Assembly: GCA_963777755.1 (NCBI GenBank)
Contig: CAVZSC010000034.1
Coordinates: 558,001-622,000 of the forward strand
Length of the DNA: 64,000 nucleotides
Direction: 5' to 3'
Source: DATFWC01 sp963777755
GTDB taxonomy: Bacteria > Pseudomonadota > Alphaproteobacteria > Rhizobiales > Xanthobacteraceae
In this document: positions 42,196 to 51,462 of the stretch, in pieces
How the letters are laid out: each line of letters opens with the position of its first letter
Numbering within the stretch: position 1 is the first letter of the stretch
Translations under genes and position numbers: made by a program
Notes under the pieces: model-generated
Seen by the model: only the letters and a program-made list of their open reading frames with translations
Told to the model about the DNA's origin: nothing
The model's database searches: none

Positions 42196-42362
42196 CTAGT
42201 GTGGCGGATTTGACGTTCCTATCAGCATTGCGGCCACTCCTTCATAGGAACGTCAAATCCAAAGCCACACTAGAATCATATGGTTGCTAGTGTCCCTTTG
42301 GTTCCGACGTTCGTATGAGGGGGTGCTGCAAAGGGATACGAACGTCGGAACCGGGACACTAG
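42196..42362. repeat. Tandem double-hairpin element, copy A
   Basis: Two long inverted repeats stand side by side. Hairpin 1 has arms 42196-42221 and 42245-42273; hairpin 2 has arms 42287-42315 and 42337-42362; 13 bp separate them. Each arm begins or ends with CTAG, and each stem is about 25 bp. The loop of hairpin 2 contains GGGGGTGCTGCAAAGGG. Copy B at 56602-56773 has the same layout and loop motif, but many stem positions differ with compensating changes on the opposite arm. It may be a REPIN-like or MITE-like mobile element. Confidence 0.85.
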
Positions 42363-42424
42363 ACTAGTGCCGCGTGATCGCACGCGCCGAGAAGATGCGG
42401 GAGGTGTTCCTGGACACATCATGC

Positions 42425-43111
42425 TCACGCAACAAGTTGCTGCAGAACCGCACGGTTGCTCAGCGCAAACCGCCTGCAGGTGGGCAGGGCGATTGCCGAG
42501 GTCCGCGCAAACTGCGTGAGAATGCGCGAGACGGTTTCGATGGTCAGGCCCAGGTGGTCGGCGATGTCCTGGCGCGACATGGGCAGTTCCACTTCGTCGC
42601 CGTGGGTACGCTCGTCCATTTCGAGCAGAAAGCTTGCCACTCGCTCCGGCGCGGTCTTGCACAGCAACAGGGCGTGATGCCGCGCCCGTTGAAGCTCGCG
42701 ACCGGTCAGCTTCCACAGTTCGCAAGCCACGTCACTGTCGCGCGACGCAAGCGACACCACGGCATGGCGTTTGACGACGCGAATCTTCGAGAGGGCCACC
42801 GCTTCCGCTGAAAATAGGTATTCTTGTCCAGTTTCGAGACCGAATATGTCTCCGGGCAGGTAGAAGGCCGTGACCTGGCGCCGACCGTCGATGAGCACCT
42901 TGTAGGCGCGCACGCACCCGCTGATGATTTTGTAGAAGTAATCGGGAGGCTCTTTCTCTCCATAGATCTCGACATCCCGGGCAAACGACATCGTCGTCCC
43001 CATCCGCTGGATCGAACGGGCAAGCGCGGTACAGCCAGCGGGAGATGCTGCTGGCATTGCGTCGCCGTACAGATGCTCGAAAGAACCGTTCAACGACGTT
43101 TCGGTCAGCAT
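42425..43111 (-). CDS. Crp/Fnr (FixK-like) transcriptional regulator, paralogue 2
   Basis: 228 residues from ATG 43111 (MLTETSLNG), which aligns with the start of the paralogue at 29786-30478; the frame stays open to 43222. Same domains: GEKEPPDYFYKIISGCVRAY, FYLPGDIFGLETGQEY, then ERVASFLLEMDER and the recognition helix SRQDIADHLGLTIETVSR, identical to paralogue 1. It lacks an N-terminal Cys cluster. Both should read TTGAT-N4-ATCAA sites. It lies just past the double-hairpin element, which may influence its 3' end. Confidence 0.92.
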   Translation of the reverse strand: MLTETSLNGSFEHLYGDAMPAASPAGCTALARSIQRMGTTMSFARDVEIYGEKEPPDYFYKIISGCVRAYKVLIDGRRQVTAFYLPGDIFGLETGQEYLFSAEAVALSKIRVVKRHAVVSLASRDSDVACELWKLTGRELQRARHHALLLCKTAPERVASFLLEMDERTHGDEVELPMSRQDIADHLGLTIETVSRILTQFARTSAIALPTCRRFALSNRAVLQQLVA

Positions 43112-43334
43112 GATACGCGCTCTCCCGACGACCGATCTTGCATCCGCCCTGTGCCACCCCGATGACAGCATACGAAGGAGGGAGGAGCAGTGTGACCTCG
43201 TAAACTTGCTAGGGATCGCCATGAAAAATTACTGATGAGTCGCATGTAAGACCGACCGCAGAATTGGCGGCTGGGGGAAAAGGCGGTTGCAAAGGAGCGG
43301 ATTTGCCGAGCGGTAGAGCCGACGCGTCCTGAGC

Positions 43335-43976
43335 CTAGATCGTCACAATGCCGTGCTTGATGGCGAAATGAATGAGCTCGGCATTGCTGCGAAGGCCATG
43401 CGCCTCCATCATCTGATACTTGTGAAATTCGACGGTGCGGGACGAGATCGAGAGCGCCGCGGCGATTTCCTTGGCCGAGCGCCCCTCCGCCAGCAGCCGC
43501 AGGATCTCGCGCTGGCGGGGGGTCAGAACTTCGGCGGAGCCGCTCGCTTCCTGTGCTCCGTGTTGGATCTGCCGCAGCACGTCGCTCGCCAGCGCAGGCG
43601 TGATGAACATCTGGCCTTTGAGGGCGGCCCGAATGGCCATGACGAGCTCCGCGGGGGCCGAGTGCTTCACCACGAAGCCGGCGGCGCCGGCCTCCAACGC
43701 GCGCCGCGCATAGGCAGGGTCCTGATGCATCGTCAGGAAGACAACCTTGACGTGGGGGTTGTCCTTCTTCAGTTGCGCCATCGCCTCAATTCCATTGAGG
43801 TGCGGCATCGTGATGTCCGCCACGATGACATCGGGCTGCAGCTTCCTGGCGGCAGCCACCAGCGCACGCCCGTCCTCGACCATGCCGACGAGCTCGAAAT
43901 CCTCGGAAAGGAGGTGCTTCAATCCCTCGCTGACGACACGGTGATCGTCAGCCAGCAGCACGCGTGGTCGGCTCAC
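43335..43976 (-). CDS. NarL/FixJ-type response regulator
   Basis: 213 residues from GTG 43976. Receiver domain with VLLADDHRVV (acidic pocket), VIVADITMPHLNGIEAM (phosphoryl Asp), TMHQD and VVKHSAPAE (Lys). LuxR-type DNA-binding domain at the C-terminus: LTPRQREILRLLAEGRSAKEIAAALSISSRTVEFHKYQMM. The GTG overlaps the histidine kinase end by 29 bp, so the pair is translationally coupled. Targets unknown. Confidence 0.92.
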   Translation of the reverse strand: MSRPRVLLADDHRVVSEGLKHLLSEDFELVGMVEDGRALVAAARKLQPDVIVADITMPHLNGIEAMAQLKKDNPHVKVVFLTMHQDPAYARRALEAGAAGFVVKHSAPAELVMAIRAALKGQMFITPALASDVLRQIQHGAQEASGSAEVLTPRQREILRLLAEGRSAKEIAAALSISSRTVEFHKYQMMEAHGLRSNAELIHFAIKHGIVTI

Positions 43977-45819
43977 TGCGATCCTCCCGCAACGGTACCC
44001 AGGCCAGGATCGTCGTACCGTAGCCAGGACGGCCCGCGATGTCGATCTTGCCGCCAACCAGCTTGATTCTCTGCCGCATCCCGGCATGACCGAGGCTGAT
44101 CCGCCCGCGCTGCTGCGCAGGATCAAAACCGGCGCCATTGTCGCTGACGACGATCTGCAGACCGCCGTCCAGGCGTCGGAGGCGAACCTCCGCCCGGCTC
44201 GCCCCGGCATGGCGTGCGATGTTGCGCAGCCCCTCCTGCGCGACGCGGAACAGGCAGAGCGCCACGTCGTGCGGCAGCCGCTCGGGAGTTTCCGCAACGT
44301 TTGCCTCGAGCTGGGTCGAACAGGTCTGCGAAAAGCGCTCGCACTCCGATTTCAACGCTTCGCTCAAGCCGAGGTCTTCGAGGATGGAGGGATGGAGCCG
44401 GTACGACAGGGCATGCACGTCCTCGCTCAATCGGACCAGGCCTTCGCGCATCGTCCGCATCGCGCCGGATCCGGCAGGGCCTGGCAGACTGCGCTCCTCG
44501 CGGCCGGCGTCGATCGCCAGCAAGGCCAGGCGTTGCGTCACGTCGTCGTGCAGCTCGCGCGCAAGGCGCGCGCGCTCCTCCTCATGCGCAGCGATCAGCC
44601 GTCCGCTCAGCTCGTGCGCCGCGGCTTCGGAGCGGACGCGGTGCCGATGCTCGTAAAGCAGCCAGGTGATCAACGCGGCCTGGAGCAGAAGCACCGCGGC
44701 TGTGGTCCAGACCTGCCAGCGATACTGTTCCCATAGCGTCGGACTGCGGAAGTAAATCTCGCTTCCCGGGGGCAGGCGGCTCTCGCTAATGCCCCAGCGC
44801 TGCATTTGCCGCCAATCGTACTTCGGCGCTGCAAAACCGGTGGGCGGCGTTTTGATCTCGCCCGCCTTCTCTCCACCAAGGATGCGGACAGCGACCCGGG
44901 CTACCTGTTGACCGTGCTCGAGCACCGGGATGTGCGGGCCGCCAACAATTTCAAGGCCGAAGAAGGCGTCGGTATAACTGAAAATCGGCGCGTTGGCGAC
45001 GGCATGAAGCCTTGCCAAAGCCTTTCCCTCTTCGTGCACCACACCCGCCGCATCGACGATCATCAGCTCCCAGAAGATTGCAGAATGCGGTGGAAGCGCG
45101 GCGGCGCGCTTCAGTATGTCCACAAATGGCAAATCATTATACCACGTAACTGCAATCCGGTTTGCGAGAGGCCTCACCTCATTGCCGATCTCCTCACGCC
45201 AGTACTTTTCGATGGGGGAAGCCCCGACCACAACTGCCACATTTTTGGTGTTGGGCAACACCCGTAAGATATTCTCGAAGGCGGCAAGATAGTTGATCGC
45301 GACCGCAACAACGGCGTCATTCGGGGTAAGAACGGAATACTGAACTCGACGCTGGTCCACGACCGCAAACACCATCGGAGTTGCGGGAAAGAGTTGCTGC
45401 CGATGCCGCTGGACAAAGGCGGCCGCCGGAGCGCCGATGCTCACAATCAGGTCGAGCGGCCGTTTGGCAAAGAGGGCACGGAGGTACTCGACGAATGGGC
45501 CTTCCGGGTTTTCATCGCTGGAACGGGCAATTTCGAGCGAATGCTCATGGAGGTCCAACGGCCAGGGTGATTGCCGATCCAGTTCCGTCCGGATGGCCTT
45601 CGCATACTCGGTCCAGGGCCTGAAATCCCGGCCAAAAGAATGAAGCAACAGCACCTGCTTGGGCCCTTCCGCCAAAGCAACCGAACAAGCAAGCGACGCC
45701 AACAGGAAAAAAATGAGTACCACGGTCGGGCAGATACGACCGATGTAAACCCCCATGGCCACACTCTGTGAACGGCGTTTATGGACACTAATCGGGTTGT
45801 CAATTTGCCGTGTTTGCAT
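43948..45819 (-). CDS. Sensor histidine kinase with ABC-type binding-protein sensor domain
   Basis: About 623 residues from ATG 45819; ATG 45756 is a close alternative. Signal/TM segment VVLIFFLLASLACSVALA, then a periplasmic domain of some 300 residues like ABC_sub_bind receptors (KQVLLLHSFGRDFRPWTEYA ... PLDLIVSIGAPAAAFVQ ... TPMVFAVVD). A second TM helix (WTTAAVLLLQAALITWLLY) precedes a HisKA_3 domain with ARELHDDVTQRLALLAIDAG and a HATPase domain with GLRNIARHAGAS, VSDNGAGFDP and GHAGMRQRI. It would phosphorylate the adjacent NarL-type regulator in response to a periplasmic ligand. Confidence 0.9.
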   Translation of the reverse strand: MQTRQIDNPISVHKRRSQSVAMGVYIGRICPTVVLIFFLLASLACSVALAEGPKQVLLLHSFGRDFRPWTEYAKAIRTELDRQSPWPLDLHEHSLEIARSSDENPEGPFVEYLRALFAKRPLDLIVSIGAPAAAFVQRHRQQLFPATPMVFAVVDQRRVQYSVLTPNDAVVAVAINYLAAFENILRVLPNTKNVAVVVGASPIEKYWREEIGNEVRPLANRIAVTWYNDLPFVDILKRAAALPPHSAIFWELMIVDAAGVVHEEGKALARLHAVANAPIFSYTDAFFGLEIVGGPHIPVLEHGQQVARVAVRILGGEKAGEIKTPPTGFAAPKYDWRQMQRWGISESRLPPGSEIYFRSPTLWEQYRWQVWTTAAVLLLQAALITWLLYEHRHRVRSEAAAHELSGRLIAAHEEERARLARELHDDVTQRLALLAIDAGREERSLPGPAGSGAMRTMREGLVRLSEDVHALSYRLHPSILEDLGLSEALKSECERFSQTCSTQLEANVAETPERLPHDVALCLFRVAQEGLRNIARHAGASRAEVRLRRLDGGLQIVVSDNGAGFDPAQQRGRISLGHAGMRQRIKLVGGKIDIAGRPGYGTTILAWVPLREDRSEPTTRAAG

Positions 45820-46340
45820 CCTGAAATCGTTGCTGTGCAACCGCCTGCGATCTGAGCAGTGGGTAGGCCGATATCTTGTCATGTTGCTCTTCGCCCAAAT
45901 GCAGGGCCGAGCGCAAGCTCGAGTGTTGGCGCAAACTCCCGCTTCAAGAGAACGCCGCGGACATGAGGGGGCAACGCGCGCTCGCCGAGCTCTCTCCTGT
46001 CGAGCCCGCAAAACACGGTGCAAGGGTCGCTGCCAGGCAGAAGACAATTCCTACCCTCGAGGCAAATGCTGCCTCGCGAGGATCGCGTTGCCGCGAAATG
46101 CTCCATGCTGAACCTCGAGCGATAGCACGTGTCGTTTCGAGCCGGCGGCAAGTTGATCGAGCGTAAGGCGGTTTACCGGCGGGCTCAACCGCATTCCTGC
46201 TTCGTCCGAACGCTCGATGTCCGGTAATTTTTCATTGTGATACCTCGCAATTTTACGAGGTCACAATGTGCTCTCCCTGGATTTAGCTCTGGATTGGTGG
46301 GCGAATGGCGCCACTCCCCTTCAACGGATGCAGCCGGGGC
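45820..46340. other. Spacer with one hairpin
   Basis: About 520 bp between the kinase start and a plus-strand receiver gene. No supported gene. The only clear structure is the inverted repeat at 46233-46268. It probably holds both divergent promoters. Confidence 0.45.
46233..46268. repeat. Inverted repeat before the stand-alone receiver gene
   Basis: CATTGTGA-T-ACCTCG pairs with CGAGGTCACAATG around CAATTTTA; there is only a two-base bulge. It lies about 75 bp before ATG 46341, as an operator or leader hairpin could. Confidence 0.5.
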
Positions 46341-46763
46341 ATGAGCGAGCAAGAACTGCGTTGTGCGCTTGTGGCCGACCCGCATCACGGCATGAGCGAG
46401 GGCGTTCGCGGCCTGCTGGCGACAATGTTCAAGACCGTCGTGATGGTCGCGGATGAAGCGTCGCTGTTCGCGAGCGCCGATCTCCTGCACAGCGACTTGG
46501 CGGTGGTAGACCTGGCGCTGTCGCGTGGCGAGGGCGTGGGGCTGGTGCGCCGGCTCCGCGGTCGTTTTCCTGACATGAAGCTGATTATCATCAGCGTTCA
46601 TGACCAGTCGAGCGTGAGCCGTTCGGTTCTGGCAGCGGGGGCCAATGGATTTGTCGTCAGACGTGCAATTGGCGCCGACCTGCTCGCCGCCACCGATGCG
46701 GTGCTCGCCGGGCAACGATACGTGTCGCCCGCCGCTGCAGGCCAGACCCGAGACTCGCTCTGA
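46341..46763 (+). CDS. Stand-alone response-regulator receiver domain
   Basis: 140 residues from ATG 46341. A single receiver fold: CALVADPHHGMSEGVRGLL, DLAVVDLALSRGEGVGLVRRLR (phosphoryl Asp), IIISVHDQSSV, NGFVVRRAIGADLL, ending in VLAGQRYVSPAAAG. The position normally Lys in V-x-K reads V-R-R. It lacks the LuxR output domain that usually follows in NarL-type proteins; the frame ends where the domain should begin. It could be a phosphate sink or a truncated regulator. It is near, and divergent from, the kinase gene. Confidence 0.75.
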   Translation: MSEQELRCALVADPHHGMSEGVRGLLATMFKTVVMVADEASLFASADLLHSDLAVVDLALSRGEGVGLVRRLRGRFPDMKLIIISVHDQSSVSRSVLAAGANGFVVRRAIGADLLAATDAVLAGQRYVSPAAAGQTRDSL

Positions 46764-46836
46764 GAGCCACGTCCCTTGCGCTGCGCCGGCGCAGGACCCA
46801 AGAGTCCGGACGTGGCACGGAACGCCAATCAAAATA

Positions 46837-46850
46837 TTGATCTAGAGCAA
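46837..46850 (+). promoter_or_regulatory. Possible FixK-type site before the DUF3141-pta-ack operon
   Basis: TTGATCTAGAGCAA fits TTGA-N6-GCAA. It lies about 126 bp before ATG 46976. Confidence 0.35.
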
Positions 46851-46975
46851 AATCGGGGATGGTGCAGCGGGCTAGCAATGGACGGCAATAAGCCACCAGC
46901 GACGGCCAGACCGTGCAGAAGCTGCGGCCTTTGCGCGGGGAACGAGTCCAAACGACCATTTAGGCGGGTGAGGCC

Positions 46976-49211
46976 ATGACCACCAATCGAGATCAGTCCG
47001 CCAAGGGCATCCCTACGCCCGTTCTTGGTCCGTTCGCCCCTGCGATCGAATACATGGTCGATGCGGCGCAGCGCAGCGTCCTGTTCTGGGACGTCATGCG
47101 CCAGCGCGGCAACCAGTACCAGGAGCAGATGGCCAAGGTTGCGCCTCACGTCCTCGAATATGCGGCCGAACTGGTCGTCGACGGGCGTACCCTCGAGCGA
47201 CCGGTCAACTACGCGCTCGTGCGAATCATCCCACCGAAAGGTGTGGAGATCGATCCGACCCGCCGGCCCTTCGTCATCGTCGACCCGCGTGCCGGACATG
47301 GCCCCGGCATCGGCGGCTTCAAGGCCGACAGCGAGATCGGCGTGGCGCTCAAGGCCGGGCATCCCTGCTATTTCGTCGGCTTCCTGCCCGAGCCGATGCC
47401 CGGCCAGACGCTCGAGGATATCGCCCGCGCCGAGGCGATCTTCCTCGAGAAGGTCATCGCGCTTCACCCCCAGGCGGACGGCAACCCGTGCGTGATCGGC
47501 AATTGCCAGGCCGGCTGGGCGGTGATGATGCTGGCGGCCATTCGTCCCGAGCTGTTCGGCCCGATCATCATCGCCGGGTCGCCACTGTCCTACTGGGCCG
47601 GCGTGCACGGCAAGAATCCCATGCGCTACAGCGGCGGTCTCCTGGGCGGTAGCTGGCTCACGGCGCTCACCGGCGATCTCGGGCACGGCAAGTTCGACGG
47701 CGCCTGGCTGGTGCAGAATTTCGAGAACCAGAATCCCTCCAACACGCTGTGGAGCAAGCAGTACAATCTGTATGCCAAGATCGACACCGAGGCGCCGCGC
47801 TATCTCGGCTTCGAGAAGTGGTGGGGCGGCCACGTCAACCTGAACGCCGAGGAGATCCAGGCGATCGTCGACGAGCTGTTCATCGGCAACAAGCTCGCGG
47901 CAGGCACCATCCAAACCTCGGACGGGGCAGCGATCGATCTCCGCAACATCCGTTCGCCGATCGTCGTGTTCTGCTCCAAGGGCGACAACATCACGCCGCC
48001 GCAGCAGGCGCTCGGCTGGATCCTCGATCTCTATGACGACGTGAACGACATTCGCCAGCACGGACAAACGATCGTCTACACGATCCACGAGACCATCGGT
48101 CACCTGGGAATCTTCGTCTCCGGCGGCGTGGCCAAGAAGGAGCACGGGGAGTTTTCCAGCAATATCGATCTGATCGACGTTCTGCCGCCGGGTCTCTACG
48201 AGGCGGTGTTCGAGGCGAGAACCGAAGAGACGGACGAGTCCCGACCTCGTTACCGGTGCCTGGGTGATGCGTTGCGAGCCGCGGACCCTCGACGACATCC
48301 GCGCGCTCGGCGGCAACGATGCGGCCGACGAGCGCCGCTTCGCCACGGCGGCGCGGGTATCGGAGATCAATCTGGCGCTCTACCGCGCCTTCGCCCAGCC
48401 GCTGGTGCGGGCCATGACGTCGGCGCCGGTGGCCGAGTGGATGCATCGGATGCATCCGCTGCGGGTGCAATACGAGGCGTTCTGCGACGCAAATCCGCTG
48501 ATGGCTTCGGTGAAGACGCTCGCCGACCGGGTGCGCGAGGAGCGCAAGCCGGTCGCCTCCGACAATCCGTTCGTGGCGATGCAGGAAAACGTCTCGGCGC
48601 AGATCGTGGCGAGCCTCGACGCGTGGCGCGACATGAGCGAAACCATGGCCGAGCGCATATTCCTGTCGGTCTTCGGCTCGCCCGGGCTGCAGGCGGCCGT
48701 CGGCATCGATCCGACCGACACGCGTCCGCAGCGCAAGGCGGGGAAGAGCACGCTGCATCGCCAGCTCATGCAGGCCCGCATCGAAGAACTGAAGTCGCGC
48801 ATCACCCAGGGCGGTGTGCGCGAATGCGTGGCGCGCGGCCTGATTTTCGTCGGCATGGCGCGCGGAGGGCCCGACGAGCGTGCACTCGCGATGGTTCGCC
48901 GCCTGCGTGCCGTCAAGGACGACCAGCCGCGACTGACGCTCGCCGAGTTCAAGACCCTCTTGCGCGAGCAGTTCTTCATGCTCCTCCTCGACCAGAAGGC
49001 GACGCTCGCCGCCATTCCGGCCCTGATGCCCTCCGACCCGAGCGCACGCCGCAAGGCCTTTGCGTGGCTTCGGGACGTGCTGAGCGCGCGTGGCGAGATC
49101 ACCGGCGAGGCGGCGGAGCGATTGCGGCGGATCGCCGTGTTGTTCGGCGTCGAGGCGGCATCCGATGTCGTCCCGATCGGCAGGAAAACCACCGTGGCAA
49201 AGGCATCCTAG
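46976..49211 (+). CDS. DUF3141 (PhaC-like alpha/beta hydrolase) protein, frame broken by one base
   Basis: About 744 residues if the CCC at 48240-48242 is read as CC. The N-terminal 400 residues are an alpha/beta-hydrolase fold (VIVDPRAGHGPGIGGFK, nucleophile elbow VIGNCQAGWAVMML with Cys in place of Ser as in PHA synthases, IVVFCSKGDNITPPQQAL, HETIGHLGIFVSG). The second frame from about 48242 continues DLVTGAWVMRCEPRTLDDIRAL to PIGRKTTVAKAS. The two-part layout matches DUF3141. It is the first gene of an operon with a phosphotransacetylase and acetate kinase, so a role in acyl-CoA or polyester metabolism under low oxygen is plausible but unproven. Confidence 0.8.
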
Positions 49212-49248
49212 CCGGAACCGGCTGGCGCCAAACGCAGGAGTCGTCTCG

Positions 49249-50214
49249 ATGGCAGTTCCCAAGGTTGCTCCCCCCGTGCAAACCCACGCGAAATACGAGC
49301 GCTTGATTGCCCGTGCCAAGGAGGTGCCGTCGGTCAAGACCGTCGTGGCGCACCCGTGCGACGAGACCTCGCTGCGCGGCGTTGTCGAGGCGGCAGAGGC
49401 CGGCCTCATCGTTCCCATCCTGGTGGGGCCGGCTGCGAAGATCACCGCGGTGGCGCGCCAGCACAATCTCGACATCGGCGGCTTCGAACTCGTCGACGTG
49501 CCCCACAGCGAAGCGGCCGCCGCCCGGGCTGTCGAGCTGATCCACGAGGGCAGGGGCGAGGTGCTCATGAAGGGCAGCCTGCACACCGACGAGCTGATGC
49601 GGGCGGTGGCCGCGTCGAAGACCGGCTTGCGCACGGCACGCCGGATCAGCCACGTCTTCGTGATGGATGTACCGACTTACGCAGAGACGCTGTTCATCAC
49701 CGATGCCGCGATCAACATCTTCCCCGATCTCGACGTCAAGCGCGACATCATCCAGAACGTCATCGACCTCTTTACCCAGGTCGGCCTCGGCACGCCGCGG
49801 GTCGCAATCCTGTCGGCGGTAGAAACCGTGACGTCCAAGATTCCGTCGACGATCGAGGCGGCGGCGCTGTGCAAGATGGCCGAGCGCGGGCAGATCACCG
49901 GCGGCGTGCTCGACGGGCCGCTCGCGTTCGACAACGCGATCGACCCGGAGGCCGCAAGAATCAAGGGAATCCAATCCCCGGTCGCCGGACGCGCCCAGAT
50001 CCTGGTCGTTCCCGATCTCGAATCCGGCAACATGCTCGCCAAGAACCTCTCGTTCCTCGCCCAGGCAGACGCGGCCGGGATCGTGCTCGGGGCGCGCGTG
50101 CCGGTCATCCTGACCTCGCGCGCGGACTCCGTACGCACCCGCATGGCGTCCTGCGCGGTCGCCGTCCTCTATGCCGACGCGCGCCGCCACGCGACCACCG
50201 TGCCCGCCGCGTGA
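49249..50214 (+). CDS. Phosphate acetyl/butyryltransferase
   Basis: 321 residues from ATG 49249, with ribosome site CAGGAG. Converts acetyl-CoA (or butyryl-CoA) and phosphate to the acyl phosphate. Seen: VVAHPCDETSLRGVVEAAEAGLIVPILVGP, LMKGSLHTDELMRAV, ISHVFVMDVPTY, GVLDGPLAFDNAI and VPDLESGNMLAKNL, the PTA_PTB pattern. It lacks the N-terminal MaoC-like hydratase found in some bifunctional relatives. It is followed 5 bp later by the acetate kinase gene, making a Pta-Ack pathway for ATP from acetyl-CoA. Confidence 0.92.
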   Translation: MAVPKVAPPVQTHAKYERLIARAKEVPSVKTVVAHPCDETSLRGVVEAAEAGLIVPILVGPAAKITAVARQHNLDIGGFELVDVPHSEAAAARAVELIHEGRGEVLMKGSLHTDELMRAVAASKTGLRTARRISHVFVMDVPTYAETLFITDAAINIFPDLDVKRDIIQNVIDLFTQVGLGTPRVAILSAVETVTSKIPSTIEAAALCKMAERGQITGGVLDGPLAFDNAIDPEAARIKGIQSPVAGRAQILVVPDLESGNMLAKNLSFLAQADAAGIVLGARVPVILTSRADSVRTRMASCAVAVLYADARRHATTVPAA

Positions 50215-50219
50215 CCGCC

Positions 50220-51437
50220 ATGGATGCGATCCTCGTCGTCAATGCCGGCTCCTCCAGCCTCAAGTTCCAGGTCTTCGAGATCCGGGGAGGCGGCGATCTC
50301 GGGCGCCTGGTCAAAGGCCAGATGGACGGGATCGGCACGCGGCCGCGGCTGCGCGCCGAAGGGGCCGGCGCAGAATCGCTGATCGACCGCGCCTACACCC
50401 CTGACGAGGTACGCGATCTCCCGGCTGCGCTGCAGCGAACCGGGGCGTGGCTGCGCGAGACGCAGCACGTCGATCTCCTTGCCGTCGGCCATCGGGTCGT
50501 GCACGGCGGTCCCGAATACGCGCGTCCGGTGCTGATCGATGGCGAGGTCCTCGCCCGTCTCGATCGCTACGTCTCGCTCGCACCGCTGCACCAGCCCAAC
50601 AACCTGGCGCCGATCCGCGCGCTGCTGACGCAACGACCCGAGCTGCCGCAGGTCGCCTGCTTTGATACCGCCTTCCATCGCAGCCATGACGCGCTGGCCG
50701 ATCATTTTGCGATTCCCCGGCGCCTGTACGAAGAGGGGGTGCGGCGCTACGGCTTTCATGGACTGTCGTACGAATACATCGCGCAGCGCCTGCCCGAGGT
50801 TGCCCCCGACGTCGCCCATGGGCGGGTGATCGTCGCCCATCTGGGGAGCGGGGCCTCCATGTGCGCATTGTCCGACGGCCGCAGCGTCGAAAGCACCATG
50901 GGCTTCACCGCCCTCGACGGCCTGCCGATGGGCACGCGGCCGGGGCAGATCGATCCCGGCGTGGTGCTCTATCTCGTTGCCGAGAAGGGCATGACGGCGG
51001 GGCAGGTGGAGGATCTGTTGTACCGCGAGTCCGGCCTCAAGGGATTGTCCGGGATCAGCAACGACGTGCGCGAGCTCGACGGGAACGCCGATCCGCGCGC
51101 GGCCTTCGCGCTGGACTATTTCGTCTACCGGATCGGGCTGCATGCCGGCATGCTGGCGGCGGCGCTCGGCGGACTCGACGCCTTCGTCTTCACCGCCGGG
51201 ATCGGCGAGAACTCGGCGACGATGCGCGCACGCATCGCCGAAAAACTCGCCTGGCTCGGTGCCGTACTCGATCCGGCCGCCAACAAGGCGCGGGAAACGC
51301 TGATCTCGCGAGCGGACAGCCGTGTCGCCATCTACGTGGTGCCGACCGACGAGGAGCTCATGATCGCGCGGCATACGCTGGCGCTCGTTTCGGCGCGCAG
51401 CCGACCCCAGGCAGGAAACGTGCTCGCCGACGCCTAG
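50220..51437 (+). CDS. ackA: Acetate/propionate kinase
   Basis: 405 residues. Transfers phosphate between acetyl phosphate and ADP. Motifs: LVVNAGSSSLKFQ at the start, GHRVVHGG, FDTAFH, RRYGFHGLSYEYI, IVAHLGSGASMCAL, STMGFTALDGLPMGTRPGQIDPG and VFTAGIGENSATMRARI, all diagnostic of the ASKHA acetate kinase family. Co-transcribed with the phosphotransacetylase. The upstream FixK-like site (46837) suggests expression at low oxygen. Confidence 0.94.
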   Translation: MDAILVVNAGSSSLKFQVFEIRGGGDLGRLVKGQMDGIGTRPRLRAEGAGAESLIDRAYTPDEVRDLPAALQRTGAWLRETQHVDLLAVGHRVVHGGPEYARPVLIDGEVLARLDRYVSLAPLHQPNNLAPIRALLTQRPELPQVACFDTAFHRSHDALADHFAIPRRLYEEGVRRYGFHGLSYEYIAQRLPEVAPDVAHGRVIVAHLGSGASMCALSDGRSVESTMGFTALDGLPMGTRPGQIDPGVVLYLVAEKGMTAGQVEDLLYRESGLKGLSGISNDVRELDGNADPRAAFALDYFVYRIGLHAGMLAAALGGLDAFVFTAGIGENSATMRARIAEKLAWLGAVLDPAANKARETLISRADSRVAIYVVPTDEELMIARHTLALVSARSRPQAGNVLADA

Positions 51438-51462
51438 GGCGAGCACATCACGGAGGCCCAAT

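Noticed and set aside
42363..42390. Possible third hairpin start (CTAGTGCCGCGTG) after copy A
   Set aside because: No matching arm is found within 150 bp, so it is at most a scrap of the same element.
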